A stretch of 64,000 bases of DNA from Paenibacillus antarcticus. GTDB lineage: Bacteria > Bacillota > Bacilli > Paenibacillales > Paenibacillaceae. Each line of letters starts with the position of its first letter. Position 1 is the stretch's first letter. A program made the translations under genes and the position numbers. The stretch spans positions 1 to 64,000 of the forward strand of contig NZ_LVJI01000025.1 in the NCBI RefSeq assembly GCF_001637225.1. Direction: 5' to 3'. This document shows, one piece after another, positions 35,169 to 43,736 of the stretch. Below the pieces are notes generated by a model. The model saw only the letters and a program-made list of their open reading frames with translations, did no database searches and was not told the origin of the DNA.

Positions 35169-36089
35169 GTGGAACTGAGACAGTTGCACTATTTCATGAA
35201 AGTAGCACAGAAGGAGCATGTAACCCAAGCGGCAGAAGAACTTCATGTAGCTCAGTCTGCTGTAAGTAGGCAGATCCATCAATTGGAACAAGAACTGGGC
35301 GTTGATTTATTTATGCAAAAAGGAAGGAATCTACAATTGACACCTGTAGGGCATTTGTTCTGTAAGCGGGTTGAGAGTCTTATGAAGGATTTAGAGAAGG
35401 CGGTAGCTGAAGTTCATGAATTCTTGGATCCTGAGCGAGGAGAGATTCGAATAGGCTTTCCTCATAGTCTTGGCATTCATTTGATTCCATCTGTTGTTGC
35501 CGAATTTAGAAAGCGTTACCCTAATGTGAGATTTCGATTTAAATCGGGTATGTATCCGTCGCTTATTCGAGATGTTGTATCTGCTGAAGTTGATCTGGCC
35601 TTCATATCTCCTTTTCCGGAGGGGCATGAGCAAGTAGAAGGTGATGTGGTGTTGACCGAAGAAATGTATGCTATTGTTCCTCCAAATCACGCACTTGCAC
35701 AAGAAGAATCTATTACGTTAGATCAACTGAGAGAAGATAAGTTTATTTTGTTTAGCAAGGGTTATTCTTTACGCCCAATTGTCTGGCAAGCGTGTCTTGA
35801 TGCGGGTTTCACACCTCAAATCGCCTTTGAGGGAGAGGAGACGGATACGATTCGGGGATTAGTTGCGGCAGGCATGGGTGTCAGTCTGTTGCCGGAGATG
35901 GCATTCTTTCAAAGTAATCCACTTCAACCTGCACGTGTTAGAATATCTGAACCGAAAGTAACGCGAACAATCGCATTGATTCATAGATCAGATGACAAGT
36001 TACCTCTGGTTGCACAAGCATTCCGCAATTTTTTACTTACATATTTCGAACTTATGAGTGAAACAAAGAAAACCCCGTTCGGTTCTTAA
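35169..36089 (+). CDS. LysR-type regulator, GltC-like
   Basis: 306 residues. N-terminal winged helix-turn-helix (MELRQLHYFMKVAQKEHVTQ, AQSAVSRQIHQLE) and a periplasmic-binding-like effector domain. The opening, the LDPERGEIRIGFPHSLG segment and GLVAAGMGVSLLPE closely follow B. subtilis GltC, the glutamate-synthase activator. No gltAB lies nearby, so the target is unknown and other LysR subtypes remain possible. The GTG start is 45 nt after the rhomboid stop. The stop codon lies in the loop of the terminator. Confidence 0.87.
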   Translation: MELRQLHYFMKVAQKEHVTQAAEELHVAQSAVSRQIHQLEQELGVDLFMQKGRNLQLTPVGHLFCKRVESLMKDLEKAVAEVHEFLDPERGEIRIGFPHSLGIHLIPSVVAEFRKRYPNVRFRFKSGMYPSLIRDVVSAEVDLAFISPFPEGHEQVEGDVVLTEEMYAIVPPNHALAQEESITLDQLREDKFILFSKGYSLRPIVWQACLDAGFTPQIAFEGEETDTIRGLVAAGMGVSLLPEMAFFQSNPLQPARVRISEPKVTRTIALIHRSDDKLPLVAQAFRNFLLTYFELMSETKKTPFGS

Positions 36090-36114
36090 ACCGATCGGGG
36101 TTTTCTTTGTTTTG
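36063..36114. terminator. Bidirectional terminator overlapping the LysR stop codon
   Basis: AAAGAAAACCCCG-TT-CGGTT pairs with AACCG-AT-CGGGGTTTTCTTT. The TAA stop at 36087-36089 is in the loop. Confidence 0.88.
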
Positions 36115-36138
36115 TTGTAGGGGCTTCCCTCTTACATA

Positions 36139-36819
36139 TTAGTCACGACTGTTATTGAACATCATGACATATCGAATGAGCTCGAGTATGGAGATTAATG
36201 CAGCAGCAACGTATGTGAGGGCGGCGGCATTCAATACCTTGGCGACACCACGTTCTTCATCGTTAGTTATGAAGCCTTGCTCCACCATAATGTTACGTGC
36301 GCGACTGCTGGCGTTGAATTCAACTGGTAATGTTACGAGTTGGAAAGCTACAGCAGCGGAGAAGAAGATAATTCCTAGGCCAAGTAGATTAGTGAATGAA
36401 AATAAAATACCTGCGATGAGTAAGAATGGCGCTACTCCTGAAGCGAAGTTAACAACTGGGAACATCCGGTGTCGCATAACTAGCATTGGATAGTGCTCTT
36501 TATGTTGAATGGCATGACCGATCTCATGACAGGCTACAGAAACGGCTGAAATGGTACTTTCGTAATACACAGGTTCCGATAAACGTACGACTTTATGAAT
36601 AGGGTCGTAATGGTCGGTTAGTGAGCCTCTAACTGGCTCAATTGGGATATGTTGCAGGTCGTTTGCGTCTAACATACGTCGAGCAGCTTCATAGCCGGTT
36701 AGTCCATTATGATTCTCTACTTGTGCCCACTTTTTAAATGTTCCCTTGACACGAAATTGTGCCCAAAGTGAGAATATGAATGCAATAATGATGAGAATAA
36801 ACATAGAATTAGAGTTCAT
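36139..36819 (-). CDS. Membrane zinc metallopeptidase (YugP family)
   Basis: 226 residues. An N-terminal helix (1-18) precedes a metalloprotease core with HEIGH in VACHEIGHAIQH, then two hydrophobic helices (about 125-165) and a C-terminal helix. This matches YugP-type neutral zinc peptidases (DUF2268-like fold), of unknown physiological substrate. AGGAGGT lies just before the ATG. It ends at the terminator shared with the LysR gene. Confidence 0.88.
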   Translation of the reverse strand: MNSNSMFILIIIAFIFSLWAQFRVKGTFKKWAQVENHNGLTGYEAARRMLDANDLQHIPIEPVRGSLTDHYDPIHKVVRLSEPVYYESTISAVSVACHEIGHAIQHKEHYPMLVMRHRMFPVVNFASGVAPFLLIAGILFSFTNLLGLGIIFFSAAVAFQLVTLPVEFNASSRARNIMVEQGFITNDEERGVAKVLNAAALTYVAAALISILELIRYVMMFNNSRD

Positions 36820-36866
36820 TTCCTTACCTCCTAGTAGTAGTTATACCTCGAATTATGCGAAAAGCT

Positions 36867-37304
36867 TTACATTAATGGTCCATGATTGAGTAAGAGCTTT
36901 AAGGCTTCTATAACAGCTGCTCCCTGAGGGAGTAGTTGCGTCAACATGCGTCTAGCCTGCCCAGGTTTCATTTGTTCAATGATAGGGCTTAGTTCCCTAA
37001 CTTCCTTCTCTAACTGCAACATATGAAGTTCTAGGTGGGTTAGCTTGTCTGATACCTGTTCTTCCTCTGTGCCCATATTCCATTTGTCTAGCTTTTCCTT
37101 TATTTCCTCCAAAGTATACTTCTCTTGTTTTAGTAGATTAATACGCACCAGACGGGCAGAGGTTTCATAGCTATAAAGGCGGTAATTTTTCTCTGTTCGA
37201 CTTTCAGGAACAATTAATCCTAACTTCGTGTAATAATCGATCGTCCTCTCGCTGACACCAGCAACTTTTGCTAATTCTCCAATTCTGTACAACGTCATAT
37301 CCAC
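36867..37304 (-). CDS. MerR-family transcriptional regulator
   Basis: 145 residues. N-terminal MerR helix-turn-helix (YRIGELAKVAGVSERTIDYYTKLGLI), then a dimerisation coiled coil (about 75-110). It has no cysteine cluster for metal sensing. It differs from GlnR, which opens differently, so it should not be taken as the regulator of amt. The start GTG 37304 has GAGGTGAT 8 nt upstream. It sits 47 nt upstream of the zinc peptidase gene on the same strand. Confidence 0.85.
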   Translation of the reverse strand: MDMTLYRIGELAKVAGVSERTIDYYTKLGLIVPESRTEKNYRLYSYETSARLVRINLLKQEKYTLEEIKEKLDKWNMGTEEEQVSDKLTHLELHMLQLEKEVRELSPIIEQMKPGQARRMLTQLLPQGAAVIEALKLLLNHGPLM

Positions 37305-37444
37305 AATGCGAATCACCTCACTTACATAAATATGAATCAATAACACAACTTATCCATTTCTTATCCATTTAATGATGATTTACTTAATATTAACTATTTA
37401 AAATATGATACTCGAAGGTTAACCATACAGTCAAACGTATCACT

Positions 37445-37474
37445 TTTACAAACTTCTCCAATGTTATATATAAT
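37445..37474 (+). promoter_or_regulatory. Upstream amt promoter candidate (P1)
   Basis: TTTACA (37445-37450), 18-bp spacer, TATAAT (37469-37474). Its -10 is embedded in the GlnR/TnrA-type box. Confidence 0.55.
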
Positions 37475-37478
37475 GACA
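37462..37478 (+). promoter_or_regulatory. GlnR/TnrA-type operator upstream of amt
   Basis: TGTTATATATAATGACA is an exact match to the consensus TGTNA-N7-TNACA. It lies over the -10 of P1 and about 46 bp (centre to start of -35) upstream of P2. This fits nitrogen control of the ammonium transporter by a GlnR-type protein, either repressing P1 or activating P2. Confidence 0.78.
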
Positions 37479-37515
37479 TGATAAGTAAGGAGTTGGATTA
37501 TTTTTGAAAAAACTA

Positions 37516-37545
37516 TTGTCAAAAGTTACCCTTTCTGCTTATAAT
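37516..37545 (+). promoter_or_regulatory. Downstream amt promoter candidate (P2)
   Basis: TTGTCA (37516-37521), 18-bp spacer, TATAAT (37540-37545). The predicted start lies about 50 nt before the amt ATG. Confidence 0.65.
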
Positions 37546-37601
37546 GAGATTATGAACTTGGAGTCGTGTTAGAAAATATGACATAAAGAGGAGCGGTTAC
37601 G

Positions 37602-39014
37602 ATGAAAAAGAGAATGTTGGGTATTGCTTTAGGAATGTTGGCACTGTTAGCTTTTCCACTTAGTGCATTTGCGGATGATGGAGCTACAAATTTGGAATTG
37701 CAAGCAGGCATTAACTCGGTATTCGTCTTTCTAGCGGTCATGCTCGTATTCTTTATGCAAGCTGGGTTTGTTCTATTAGAAGCTGGAACGGTTCGTATGA
37801 AGAATGCGGGTCACGTTGCTGGTAAGACCGTTTTGACTTTAGGAATTTCGGTTATCGTATTCTGGGCTGTCGGATTTGCTCTAGGATTCGGAAATGGTAA
37901 TGGAATTATCGGTCAAACAGGATTCTTCTTAAGTGGAGAGAGCATGGCGAGCTCATTCGATTCATTAGCTTTCTCAGATGTATCATTAACCGTTAAGTTC
38001 TTATTCCAATTATCATTCGCAGCGATCTCGTTAGCTATTGCCTCAGGAGGTATGGCAGAACGTGCCAAACTGAGCGTTTACATTATATTCGGAACGTTGT
38101 TCATGATTGTTATTTATCCTGTTGTGGCTCACTGGGTATGGGGTGGTGGATGGCTTGCTCAACTAGGTATGCAAGATTATGCAGGTTCTACTGTAGTCCA
38201 CTTGACGGGTGCAACAGCTGCTCTTGTAGCGACTTTCTTATTGAAGCCACGTCTTGGTAAGTATAATAAAGATGGTAAACCGAACGTTATTCCAGGACAT
38301 AACCAAGTTTATACTGTACTAGGTGTTGTTATTCTCTGGATAGGCTGGTTTGGATTTAACCCAGGTAGTGGATTATCAGGATTAGGTGATTTCTTCGGAT
38401 ATGTTTCACTTACAACGAATATTGCAGCTGCGGGTGGTGCATTAGCGGCACTTGCTATCTCTTGGATGGTATTTGGAAAGGGAGATATTCCTAGCATGTT
38501 AAATGGTGTACTTGCTGCACTTGTAGCGATAACAGGTTCTTGTGCCTTTGTTGAACCGTGGGCAGCTGTTATCATCGGTGCTGTGGCTGGTACAGTCGCT
38601 TTCTTAGCTGGTCAGTGGTTGGAACGTGCTGGATTAGATGATCCAATCTATGCTGTATCTGTTCACGGTATAGCGGGTATCTGGGGAGCTCTATCTACAG
38701 GGTTATTCGCAACGGCGGAATTGGCTGAAAAGACTGGAGTAGGTCAAGCAGGATTATTCTATGGTGGTGGTGTACATCAATTAGGAATTCAAGCTCTAGG
38801 TGTAGCTGGTACCTTTGGATTTGTACTTGTGGTCTCATTCATTATCCTTGGTGTTATGAAAATGATCATGGGGCTTCGTGTGACAGAAGAAGAAGAGATG
38901 ATGGGTCTAGATATAAGTGAACACGGAACGTATGGATACCCAGAACAAATGAAATTACTTACGGATGCTGAAGCTTTATCCCGTACTCATAAATCGACTC
39001 CCCCTGTAAATTAA
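37602..39014 (+). CDS. amt: Ammonium transporter
   Basis: 470 residues. A cleavable signal peptide (about 1-24, ...PLSAFA) precedes 11 helices of the Amt/Mep/Rh fold. The central His pair lies in the VVHLTGA and VSVHGIAGIWG segments, and DYAGSTVVH, GFNPGS and the C-terminal cytoplasmic tail (GLRVTEEEEMMGLDISEHG) are present. The tail is the usual docking site for a PII protein. No glnK gene follows. A GlnR-type box and two promoters lie upstream. AGAGGAG precedes the ATG. Confidence 0.97.
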   Translation: MKKRMLGIALGMLALLAFPLSAFADDGATNLELQAGINSVFVFLAVMLVFFMQAGFVLLEAGTVRMKNAGHVAGKTVLTLGISVIVFWAVGFALGFGNGNGIIGQTGFFLSGESMASSFDSLAFSDVSLTVKFLFQLSFAAISLAIASGGMAERAKLSVYIIFGTLFMIVIYPVVAHWVWGGGWLAQLGMQDYAGSTVVHLTGATAALVATFLLKPRLGKYNKDGKPNVIPGHNQVYTVLGVVILWIGWFGFNPGSGLSGLGDFFGYVSLTTNIAAAGGALAALAISWMVFGKGDIPSMLNGVLAALVAITGSCAFVEPWAAVIIGAVAGTVAFLAGQWLERAGLDDPIYAVSVHGIAGIWGALSTGLFATAELAEKTGVGQAGLFYGGGVHQLGIQALGVAGTFGFVLVVSFIILGVMKMIMGLRVTEEEEMMGLDISEHGTYGYPEQMKLLTDAEALSRTHKSTPPVN

Positions 39015-39026
39015 AGGGGAATGAGA

Positions 39027-39068
39027 TTCTGACATTCTGGTTGAGGTAAGTACCAGAATGCTCAGAAG
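39027..39068 (+). repeat. Hairpin between amt and the DUF294 gene
   Basis: TTCTGA-CATTCTGGT pairs with ACCAGAATG-C-TCAGAA around a 10-nt loop. It has no T-run, so transcription probably continues; it may stabilise the amt mRNA or set the ratio of the two parts. Confidence 0.55.
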
Positions 39069-39082
39069 AGAGGGGGAATAGC

Positions 39083-40162
39083 ATGAAATTGGTAAATTCA
39101 ACGGATTGCATTTTGGACTTTTCGGGCATTTCTGTTGCCAGCTCGTGGAGTCAATTAAAGGAACAACGTATAGAATATCAGACTCACTTGCAACAACTGA
39201 GGCTTACGTTAACGTTCTTAGAGTGGATGACACAAGTCAACCTAATGCATGACTTAATTACGACGAAGGCCTTGGAGATCTGTGAGAGCGATATGTTGGA
39301 AGCGGGCTATGGTCCGCCTCCTGTTCCATATTCCTTTATCGTGTTCGGGAGTGCAGGACGTATGGAATCCACCTTGTGGAGCGATCAAGATAATGGGCTT
39401 ATTATAAGTAATGAAACGAATGAGTTTAAAGATCGATACTTCGAAATTTTTGCAAATCTCCTTTGCGACCAATTGGCATATTTGGGATATGAGAAATGTT
39501 TGGGTAAGGTGATGTGCTCGGAACTACTCTGGAGAAAGACTTTGATGGAATGGGAATTGACATTAACTGAGTGGCAAAGCGACATGAGTTGGGAGCCGAT
39601 TCGTTATCTAATTATTGCCGCAGATATGCGTCATATTGCTGGCGATCAAAGTTTGACTGTTGCGCTTAAAGACCTGTTCTATCGAGGATTTAAAGAAGTT
39701 CCAGAACTACAATATGCGATATTGCGTAATACAGTTAGGCATAAGGCAACATTAAATATTTTAGGGCAAGTTGTGACTGAGCGTTTTGGAGATCATGCAG
39801 GTGGTTTTGATATCAAATATGGGGTCTACATTCCATTAGTTAATTTTGTGAGGTTTATGGCGTTACAGTTAGATGTAAGAGAAACAACAACGAAGAAAAG
39901 GTTACAGAAGTTAATATCTTTGGATAGTGACAATGTATTGCTTGAAAGCTGCCAAGAGGCCTTTGACATGGCTATAAAGCTAAGGATGAGTACGCCTTGT
40001 ACACTATCGGATGGATTGTTAATCAGTAGTAACTACATCTCGGAACAAGAGCTTAAGAATAAAACAATCATGCACGAACTTCGTGAAAGCCTAGGTGTCA
40101 TTAGAAGAACTCATAGAGCATTACAACGGTTGCTGCGTTTTGCGGAGAGGAGAAAGATATGA
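39083..40162 (+). CDS. DUF294 nucleotidyltransferase-like protein (GlnD-like NTase core)
   Basis: 359 residues. The NTase motif is visible: GSAGRMEST (89-97), then SDQDNGLI (100-107) with the two catalytic-type aspartates Asp101 and Asp103, the same layout as the uridylyltransferase domain of GlnD. An all-alpha DUF294 C-terminal region (about 250-359) follows. The CBS or cyclic-nucleotide-binding domains often fused to this family are absent. It lies directly after amt where glnK is usual, and its ATG overlaps the exonuclease start downstream. Whether it modifies a protein or an RNA is unknown. Confidence 0.82.
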   Translation: MKLVNSTDCILDFSGISVASSWSQLKEQRIEYQTHLQQLRLTLTFLEWMTQVNLMHDLITTKALEICESDMLEAGYGPPPVPYSFIVFGSAGRMESTLWSDQDNGLIISNETNEFKDRYFEIFANLLCDQLAYLGYEKCLGKVMCSELLWRKTLMEWELTLTEWQSDMSWEPIRYLIIAADMRHIAGDQSLTVALKDLFYRGFKEVPELQYAILRNTVRHKATLNILGQVVTERFGDHAGGFDIKYGVYIPLVNFVRFMALQLDVRETTTKKRLQKLISLDSDNVLLESCQEAFDMAIKLRMSTPCTLSDGLLISSNYISEQELKNKTIMHELRESLGVIRRTHRALQRLLRFAERRKI

Positions 40163-40896
40163 AGGAGCCGGTAAGGGGTGTCAATGGATTGTGGAGCACG
40201 TTTCGGCAGGGAGGTATGCCGTCTGCGATAGCTTCTGTAATGGGAGCCCCTACCGCTCAGCATATGGCTTTTATTCGCTCACTCATGAGAGAGCAAAGAA
40301 GACCTGAGGTTCTTAGTATTCCGTTAACTAAACTTGAGACCGTTGTATTCGATCTTGAAACGACAGGTTTTGCTCATCAACACGGTGATGAAATTTTATC
40401 ATTTGGTGCTGTCAGGATGGTGGGCGAGGAGATAGTATCAGAAGAACAGTTCTATTCACTGGTGAACTGCCGTAAGCTTGTTCCAGATCATATCACTGAA
40501 TTAACAGGTATTACACAGGAGATGACTGATGAAGCTCCTACACTCATGAATGGTTTACATGACTTTATGTCATTTGTGGGGGGAAGGGTGCTAATAGCTC
40601 ATGGTAGCGCTCACGACAAAGCGTTCTTGAATGCAGCTTTATGGAAAACATCAAAGATTAATTTAGGCCATCGTGTTATCGATACGATGATGATTGCGCG
40701 CTGGCTTGAACCACAACGTGGAGGGTATGGGCTTGATGAATTACTACTAGATCGTGATATTCCTATTAAAGGAAGACATCATGCATTAGAGGATGCTTTG
40801 ATGACAGCTAAGCTGTGGAAATCGTTCTTAGATGATATTTCAAAGCGTAGGGTAGATACATTAGGTGATCTGTATGCTCATTTAAGTCACTGTTAA
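40159..40896 (+). CDS. DEDDh 3'-5' exonuclease (DnaQ/PolC-epsilon-like)
   Basis: 245 residues. Exonuclease motifs: Exo I VFDLETTGF (Asp65, Glu67), Exo II in LIAHGSAHDKAFL (Asp153) and Exo III HHALEDALMTAKL (His207, Asp212). The N-terminal 55 residues are an extra basic segment. The start overlaps the DUF294 stop by 4 nt (ATGA-type), giving strict coupling. Pairing of DUF294 proteins with DnaQ-like exonucleases is known in other bacteria near transporters. The 3' end overlaps the antisense JAMM gene by 15 nt. Confidence 0.88.
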   Translation: MKEPVRGVNGLWSTFRQGGMPSAIASVMGAPTAQHMAFIRSLMREQRRPEVLSIPLTKLETVVFDLETTGFAHQHGDEILSFGAVRMVGEEIVSEEQFYSLVNCRKLVPDHITELTGITQEMTDEAPTLMNGLHDFMSFVGGRVLIAHGSAHDKAFLNAALWKTSKINLGHRVIDTMMIARWLEPQRGGYGLDELLLDRDIPIKGRHHALEDALMTAKLWKSFLDDISKRRVDTLGDLYAHLSHC

Positions 40897-41358
40897 TTGC
40901 GTTCGCAAAAGACGAAAGTTATCGTTGATCTCTGTCTTGGAATGGAATGAAGGATGGATAATGCGATAAGAATGGATGATGATGGAGTTGCTGCTCTCAT
41001 TAGGTGAACAGATCAAATAAGCATCCAGTAATTGTCCGTATCCATTTAACTTGGTTAGATCATCTTGAGATGGTATAGGCTGCGAATGGGGATGGGAATG
41101 AACAATTCCTACGAGTCTCTCGGGATGTAAACAGAACTTGATCCATTCCTCAGGATGAAATGTGAAAGCATGCAGCGGGTCAGGCGCTACGTTACGGATG
41201 GGATGGAACTTCTCGATCTGTATGCTACCCGCTGCAGCAGTACCTAGTAGGACCCCGCATGATTCATGTGGAAGATGGAGAAGGGTATGCGTTGCAAGTT
41301 CACGAGCTGCGGCAGCATGTATTAACACTTCCTCATTCCTTACTAAAAGCTTGGTCAT
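40882..41358 (-). CDS. JAMM/M67-family metallopeptidase (JAB domain)
   Basis: 158 residues. The complete JAMM signature is visible: Glu in the ESCGVLLG segment, then HSHPH...PSQDD (H-x-H-x7-S-x2-D). Prokaryotic JAMM proteins cleave after ubiquitin-like or ThiS/MoaD-type tails, or act on sulfur carriers. No ThiF, ThiS or CysO gene is adjacent, so no partner is visible. AGAGAGG lies 8 nt before the ATG. It is convergent with, and overlaps, the exonuclease gene. A plus-strand terminator lies in its 5' leader. Confidence 0.85.
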   Translation of the reverse strand: MTKLLVRNEEVLIHAAAARELATHTLLHLPHESCGVLLGTAAAGSIQIEKFHPIRNVAPDPLHAFTFHPEEWIKFCLHPERLVGIVHSHPHSQPIPSQDDLTKLNGYGQLLDAYLICSPNESSNSIIIHSYRIIHPSFHSKTEINDNFRLLRTQLTVT

Positions 41359-41382
41359 CGTGTCGTACCTCTCTCTCTAATT

Positions 41383-41415
41383 GGCTTCTGCGTTTATGCA
41401 GAAGTCCTTTTTTTT
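41383..41415 (+). terminator. Plus-strand terminator beyond the JAMM gene
   Basis: GGCTTCTGC pairs with GCAGAAGTC (one G-U), loop GTTTAT, followed by eight T residues. No plus-strand gene ends nearby except the exonuclease, about 490 bp upstream, so it would end transcripts running antisense through the JAMM gene. Confidence 0.75.
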
Positions 41416-41510
41416 ATTTTTATTTAGTCTTAGATGAATCGATTGTAAGTTATTAAAGAAAGAGGGTAGAATAAAAGGTAATAACTTAATGAAAAGGAAA
41501 CGATCACTAC

Positions 41511-42062
41511 ATGAAACGTAACGTATATATTGTAATTGCCACATTAATTCTGATTGCGATAGCTATTTCTCAGAATAAAGGTTCGGGGGTTCAAACGGTA
41601 TTTCAAATGAACAAACCCCTTCCTACAGAGACGGGTTCAGAAGCGGGATTGTTAGCTCCTCCATTCTCAATGGTTGGATTGGATGGGAAGACATATCATG
41701 TTGGTGGTAAGCAGGAGAAGGCTATCATTATGAATTTCTGGGCTTCTTGGTGTGATCCGTGTCAAGAAGAAGCTCCTGAATTAATTAAAATAGCTGATAA
41801 GTATCATAATGATCTTACCATCTATGGCATGAATGTAACTAAATATGATAATAAGAAAAATGCTGAGAAATTCATCGACAAATATAACATTAACTTTCCG
41901 GTAATTCTTGATTCAGAAGCGGCTGTATTTGATCAGTATAAAGGTGTTGTATTCCCAACGAATGTGTTAATTGATAAACATGGGGTTATTCAGGAAATTA
42001 TCCTAGGGATAGTGTCGGAGAAAGAATTAGAGAAGAAAGTGAAAAAGTTAATTGAATCTTAA
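41511..42062 (+). CDS. TlpA/ResA-like membrane thioredoxin
   Basis: 183 residues. An N-terminal signal anchor (about 5-21) then a thioredoxin fold with the active site NFWASWCDPCQEE (C-x-x-C as Cys-Asp-Pro-Cys) and FPTNVLIDKHG. It is likely extracytoplasmic, reducing disulfides in exported or cytochrome-type proteins, as ResA does. No ccdA or cytochrome biogenesis genes are adjacent. A strong bidirectional terminator follows. Confidence 0.9.
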   Translation: MKRNVYIVIATLILIAIAISQNKGSGVQTVFQMNKPLPTETGSEAGLLAPPFSMVGLDGKTYHVGGKQEKAIIMNFWASWCDPCQEEAPELIKIADKYHNDLTIYGMNVTKYDNKKNAEKFIDKYNINFPVILDSEAAVFDQYKGVVFPTNVLIDKHGVIQEIILGIVSEKELEKKVKKLIES

Positions 42063-42065
42063 ACA

Positions 42066-42109
42066 ATAAAACCTCGATAGCCAACGTTATGGCTTCCGAG
42101 GTTTTATTA
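42066..42109. terminator. Bidirectional terminator between thioredoxin and cimA genes
   Basis: ATAAAACCTCG-AT-AGCCA pairs with TGGCT-TC-CGAGGTTTTAT. Confidence 0.88.
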
Positions 42110-42116
42110 TGTAGAT

Positions 42117-43736
42117 TTAATGATTTATTAGACCATGTTGTTCATTAATATTAAGTTCTTTCTCATTCTGAGTGCTTTGACCTAAAAGAGCATACCGAAT
42201 ACTGTCGACTAATGCTTCCCAACTGGCTTCAATCACATTAGTAGAAACCCCGACGGTCGTCCATGTGCGTTCAACATTTTTGGACTCAATAAGTACACGT
42301 ACTTTAGCGGCCGTTGCATCTTTCTCATCTAAGACACGAACCTTATAGTCAGATAGATGCATTTCCTTAAGGATTGGAAAGGACTGAGAAAGGGCTTTTC
42401 GAAGCGCATTATCGAGTGCGTTAACAGGTCCATTTCCTTCTGCTGCGGTATATACGCTTTCTCCATCAATCTTCAATTTAACAAAAGCTTCACAAATAAC
42501 GGAATTGCTTGAGTTCTTCTCAATAAGCATTTTAAACGATTCGAAATTGAATAATTCAGTAATTTGACCATTAGCTTCGCGTAGTAACAGCTCTAATGAA
42601 GCATCAGCCGCTTCAAATTGATATCCTTGATGTTCTAGATCCTTTATCTTATCAATGACTTTGCGGGACTGTTCATTGCTAGGATCGAATGCTAGGCCCA
42701 TCTCCTGCGCTTTGGACAGAATATTACTCTGACCGGCTAACTCTGACACAAGGATGCGCTGTTTATTACCTACAAGTTCTGGTTCGATATGTTCATAGGT
42801 TCGTGAATCCCTGAGGATTGCAGAGACATGGATTCCACCTTTATGAGCAAAGGCTGCGTTACCAACATAAGGTTGATTCACAGGCATGTGCACGTTTGCA
42901 ATTTCACTTACATACCGAGCAGTGTTAGCCAGTTGAGCTAATGAAGCGGGCTCGATACAATCGTATCCCATCTTCAGTTGAAGGGTTGGAATGATGGAGC
43001 AAAGATTAGCATTCCCACATCGTTCTCCGTAACCATTGATTGTTCCTTGAACTTGACGTGCGCCTGCTTGTATAGCACTTAATGTATTCGCTACAGCAAG
43101 TTCACAGTCGTTATGGGTATGAATACTTAAATTGGCTTGAGGTAAATTAGAACTTAAAGTAGAGACGATATCATAGATTTCGTGTGGAAGGGTTCCGCCA
43201 TTCGTATCACACATCGTCAGCCAATCTGCGCCAGCGTCTTTTGCTTTTCTTAGGACGGCAACGGCATATTCTGGGTTATTCTTGTAACCATCGAAGAAAT
43301 GTTCTGCGTCAAACACAACTTCAAGTCCATTTTGTTTGAGAAATGAGATCGAATCGTATATCATGGCCAAGTTCTCATCTAGTGTTGTCTGCAACGCGGT
43401 ATACACATGGAAGTCCCATGACTTACCTACAAGGGTCGCAGCTTGTGAGCCTGAGTCAATAATTGATTTTAGATTTGCGTCTTGTGAGGCCTCTGTATTC
43501 TTTCGACGTGTATTCCCAAATGCCGTGATCTTGGCATTAAGTCCTAGAGACTGAACCCTTTTGAAGAATTCAATATCTTTACTGTTACTTCCTGGAATAC
43601 CACCTTCAATATATTGGACACCCAGATCGTCTAGTTTTTTGGCAATTTTTAATTTGTCATCGGCTGATAAACTGACCCCTTCACCTTGGGTGCCGTCTCG
43701 TAAAGTAGTATCGAATATAGAAATTGATGCAGACAT
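42117..43736 (-). CDS. cimA: Citramalate synthase
   Basis: 539 residues of the DRE-TIM family: FDTTLRDGTQGEGVS (start of the barrel), HTHNDCELAVANT and NGYGERCGNANLCS, then a C-terminal LeuA-type regulatory domain (about 420-530). It condenses pyruvate and acetyl-CoA to citramalate, an isoleucine precursor made without threonine. The CimA length and motif pattern differ from LeuA. The start ATG 43736 has AAGGAGG 6 nt upstream; the 16 codons further upstream are not supported. No leu or ilv genes adjoin it. Confidence 0.9.
   Translation of the reverse strand: MSASISIFDTTLRDGTQGEGVSLSADDKLKIAKKLDDLGVQYIEGGIPGSNSKDIEFFKRVQSLGLNAKITAFGNTRRKNTEASQDANLKSIIDSGSQAATLVGKSWDFHVYTALQTTLDENLAMIYDSISFLKQNGLEVVFDAEHFFDGYKNNPEYAVAVLRKAKDAGADWLTMCDTNGGTLPHEIYDIVSTLSSNLPQANLSIHTHNDCELAVANTLSAIQAGARQVQGTINGYGERCGNANLCSIIPTLQLKMGYDCIEPASLAQLANTARYVSEIANVHMPVNQPYVGNAAFAHKGGIHVSAILRDSRTYEHIEPELVGNKQRILVSELAGQSNILSKAQEMGLAFDPSNEQSRKVIDKIKDLEHQGYQFEAADASLELLLREANGQITELFNFESFKMLIEKNSSNSVICEAFVKLKIDGESVYTAAEGNGPVNALDNALRKALSQSFPILKEMHLSDYKVRVLDEKDATAAKVRVLIESKNVERTWTTVGVSTNVIEASWEALVDSIRYALLGQSTQNEKELNINEQHGLINH

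Noticed and set aside
36867..37304. MerR-type gene next to amt as GlnR
   Set aside because: Its helix-turn-helix and C-terminus do not follow GlnR; only the family is shared, and the box upstream of amt is expected to be bound by a GlnR encoded elsewhere.
37504..37572. 22-codon leader-peptide frame (TTG start) between the amt promoters and amt
   Set aside because: It has AAGGAG 11 nt upstream, but it overlaps promoter P2 and would be absent from P2 transcripts; no attenuator follows.
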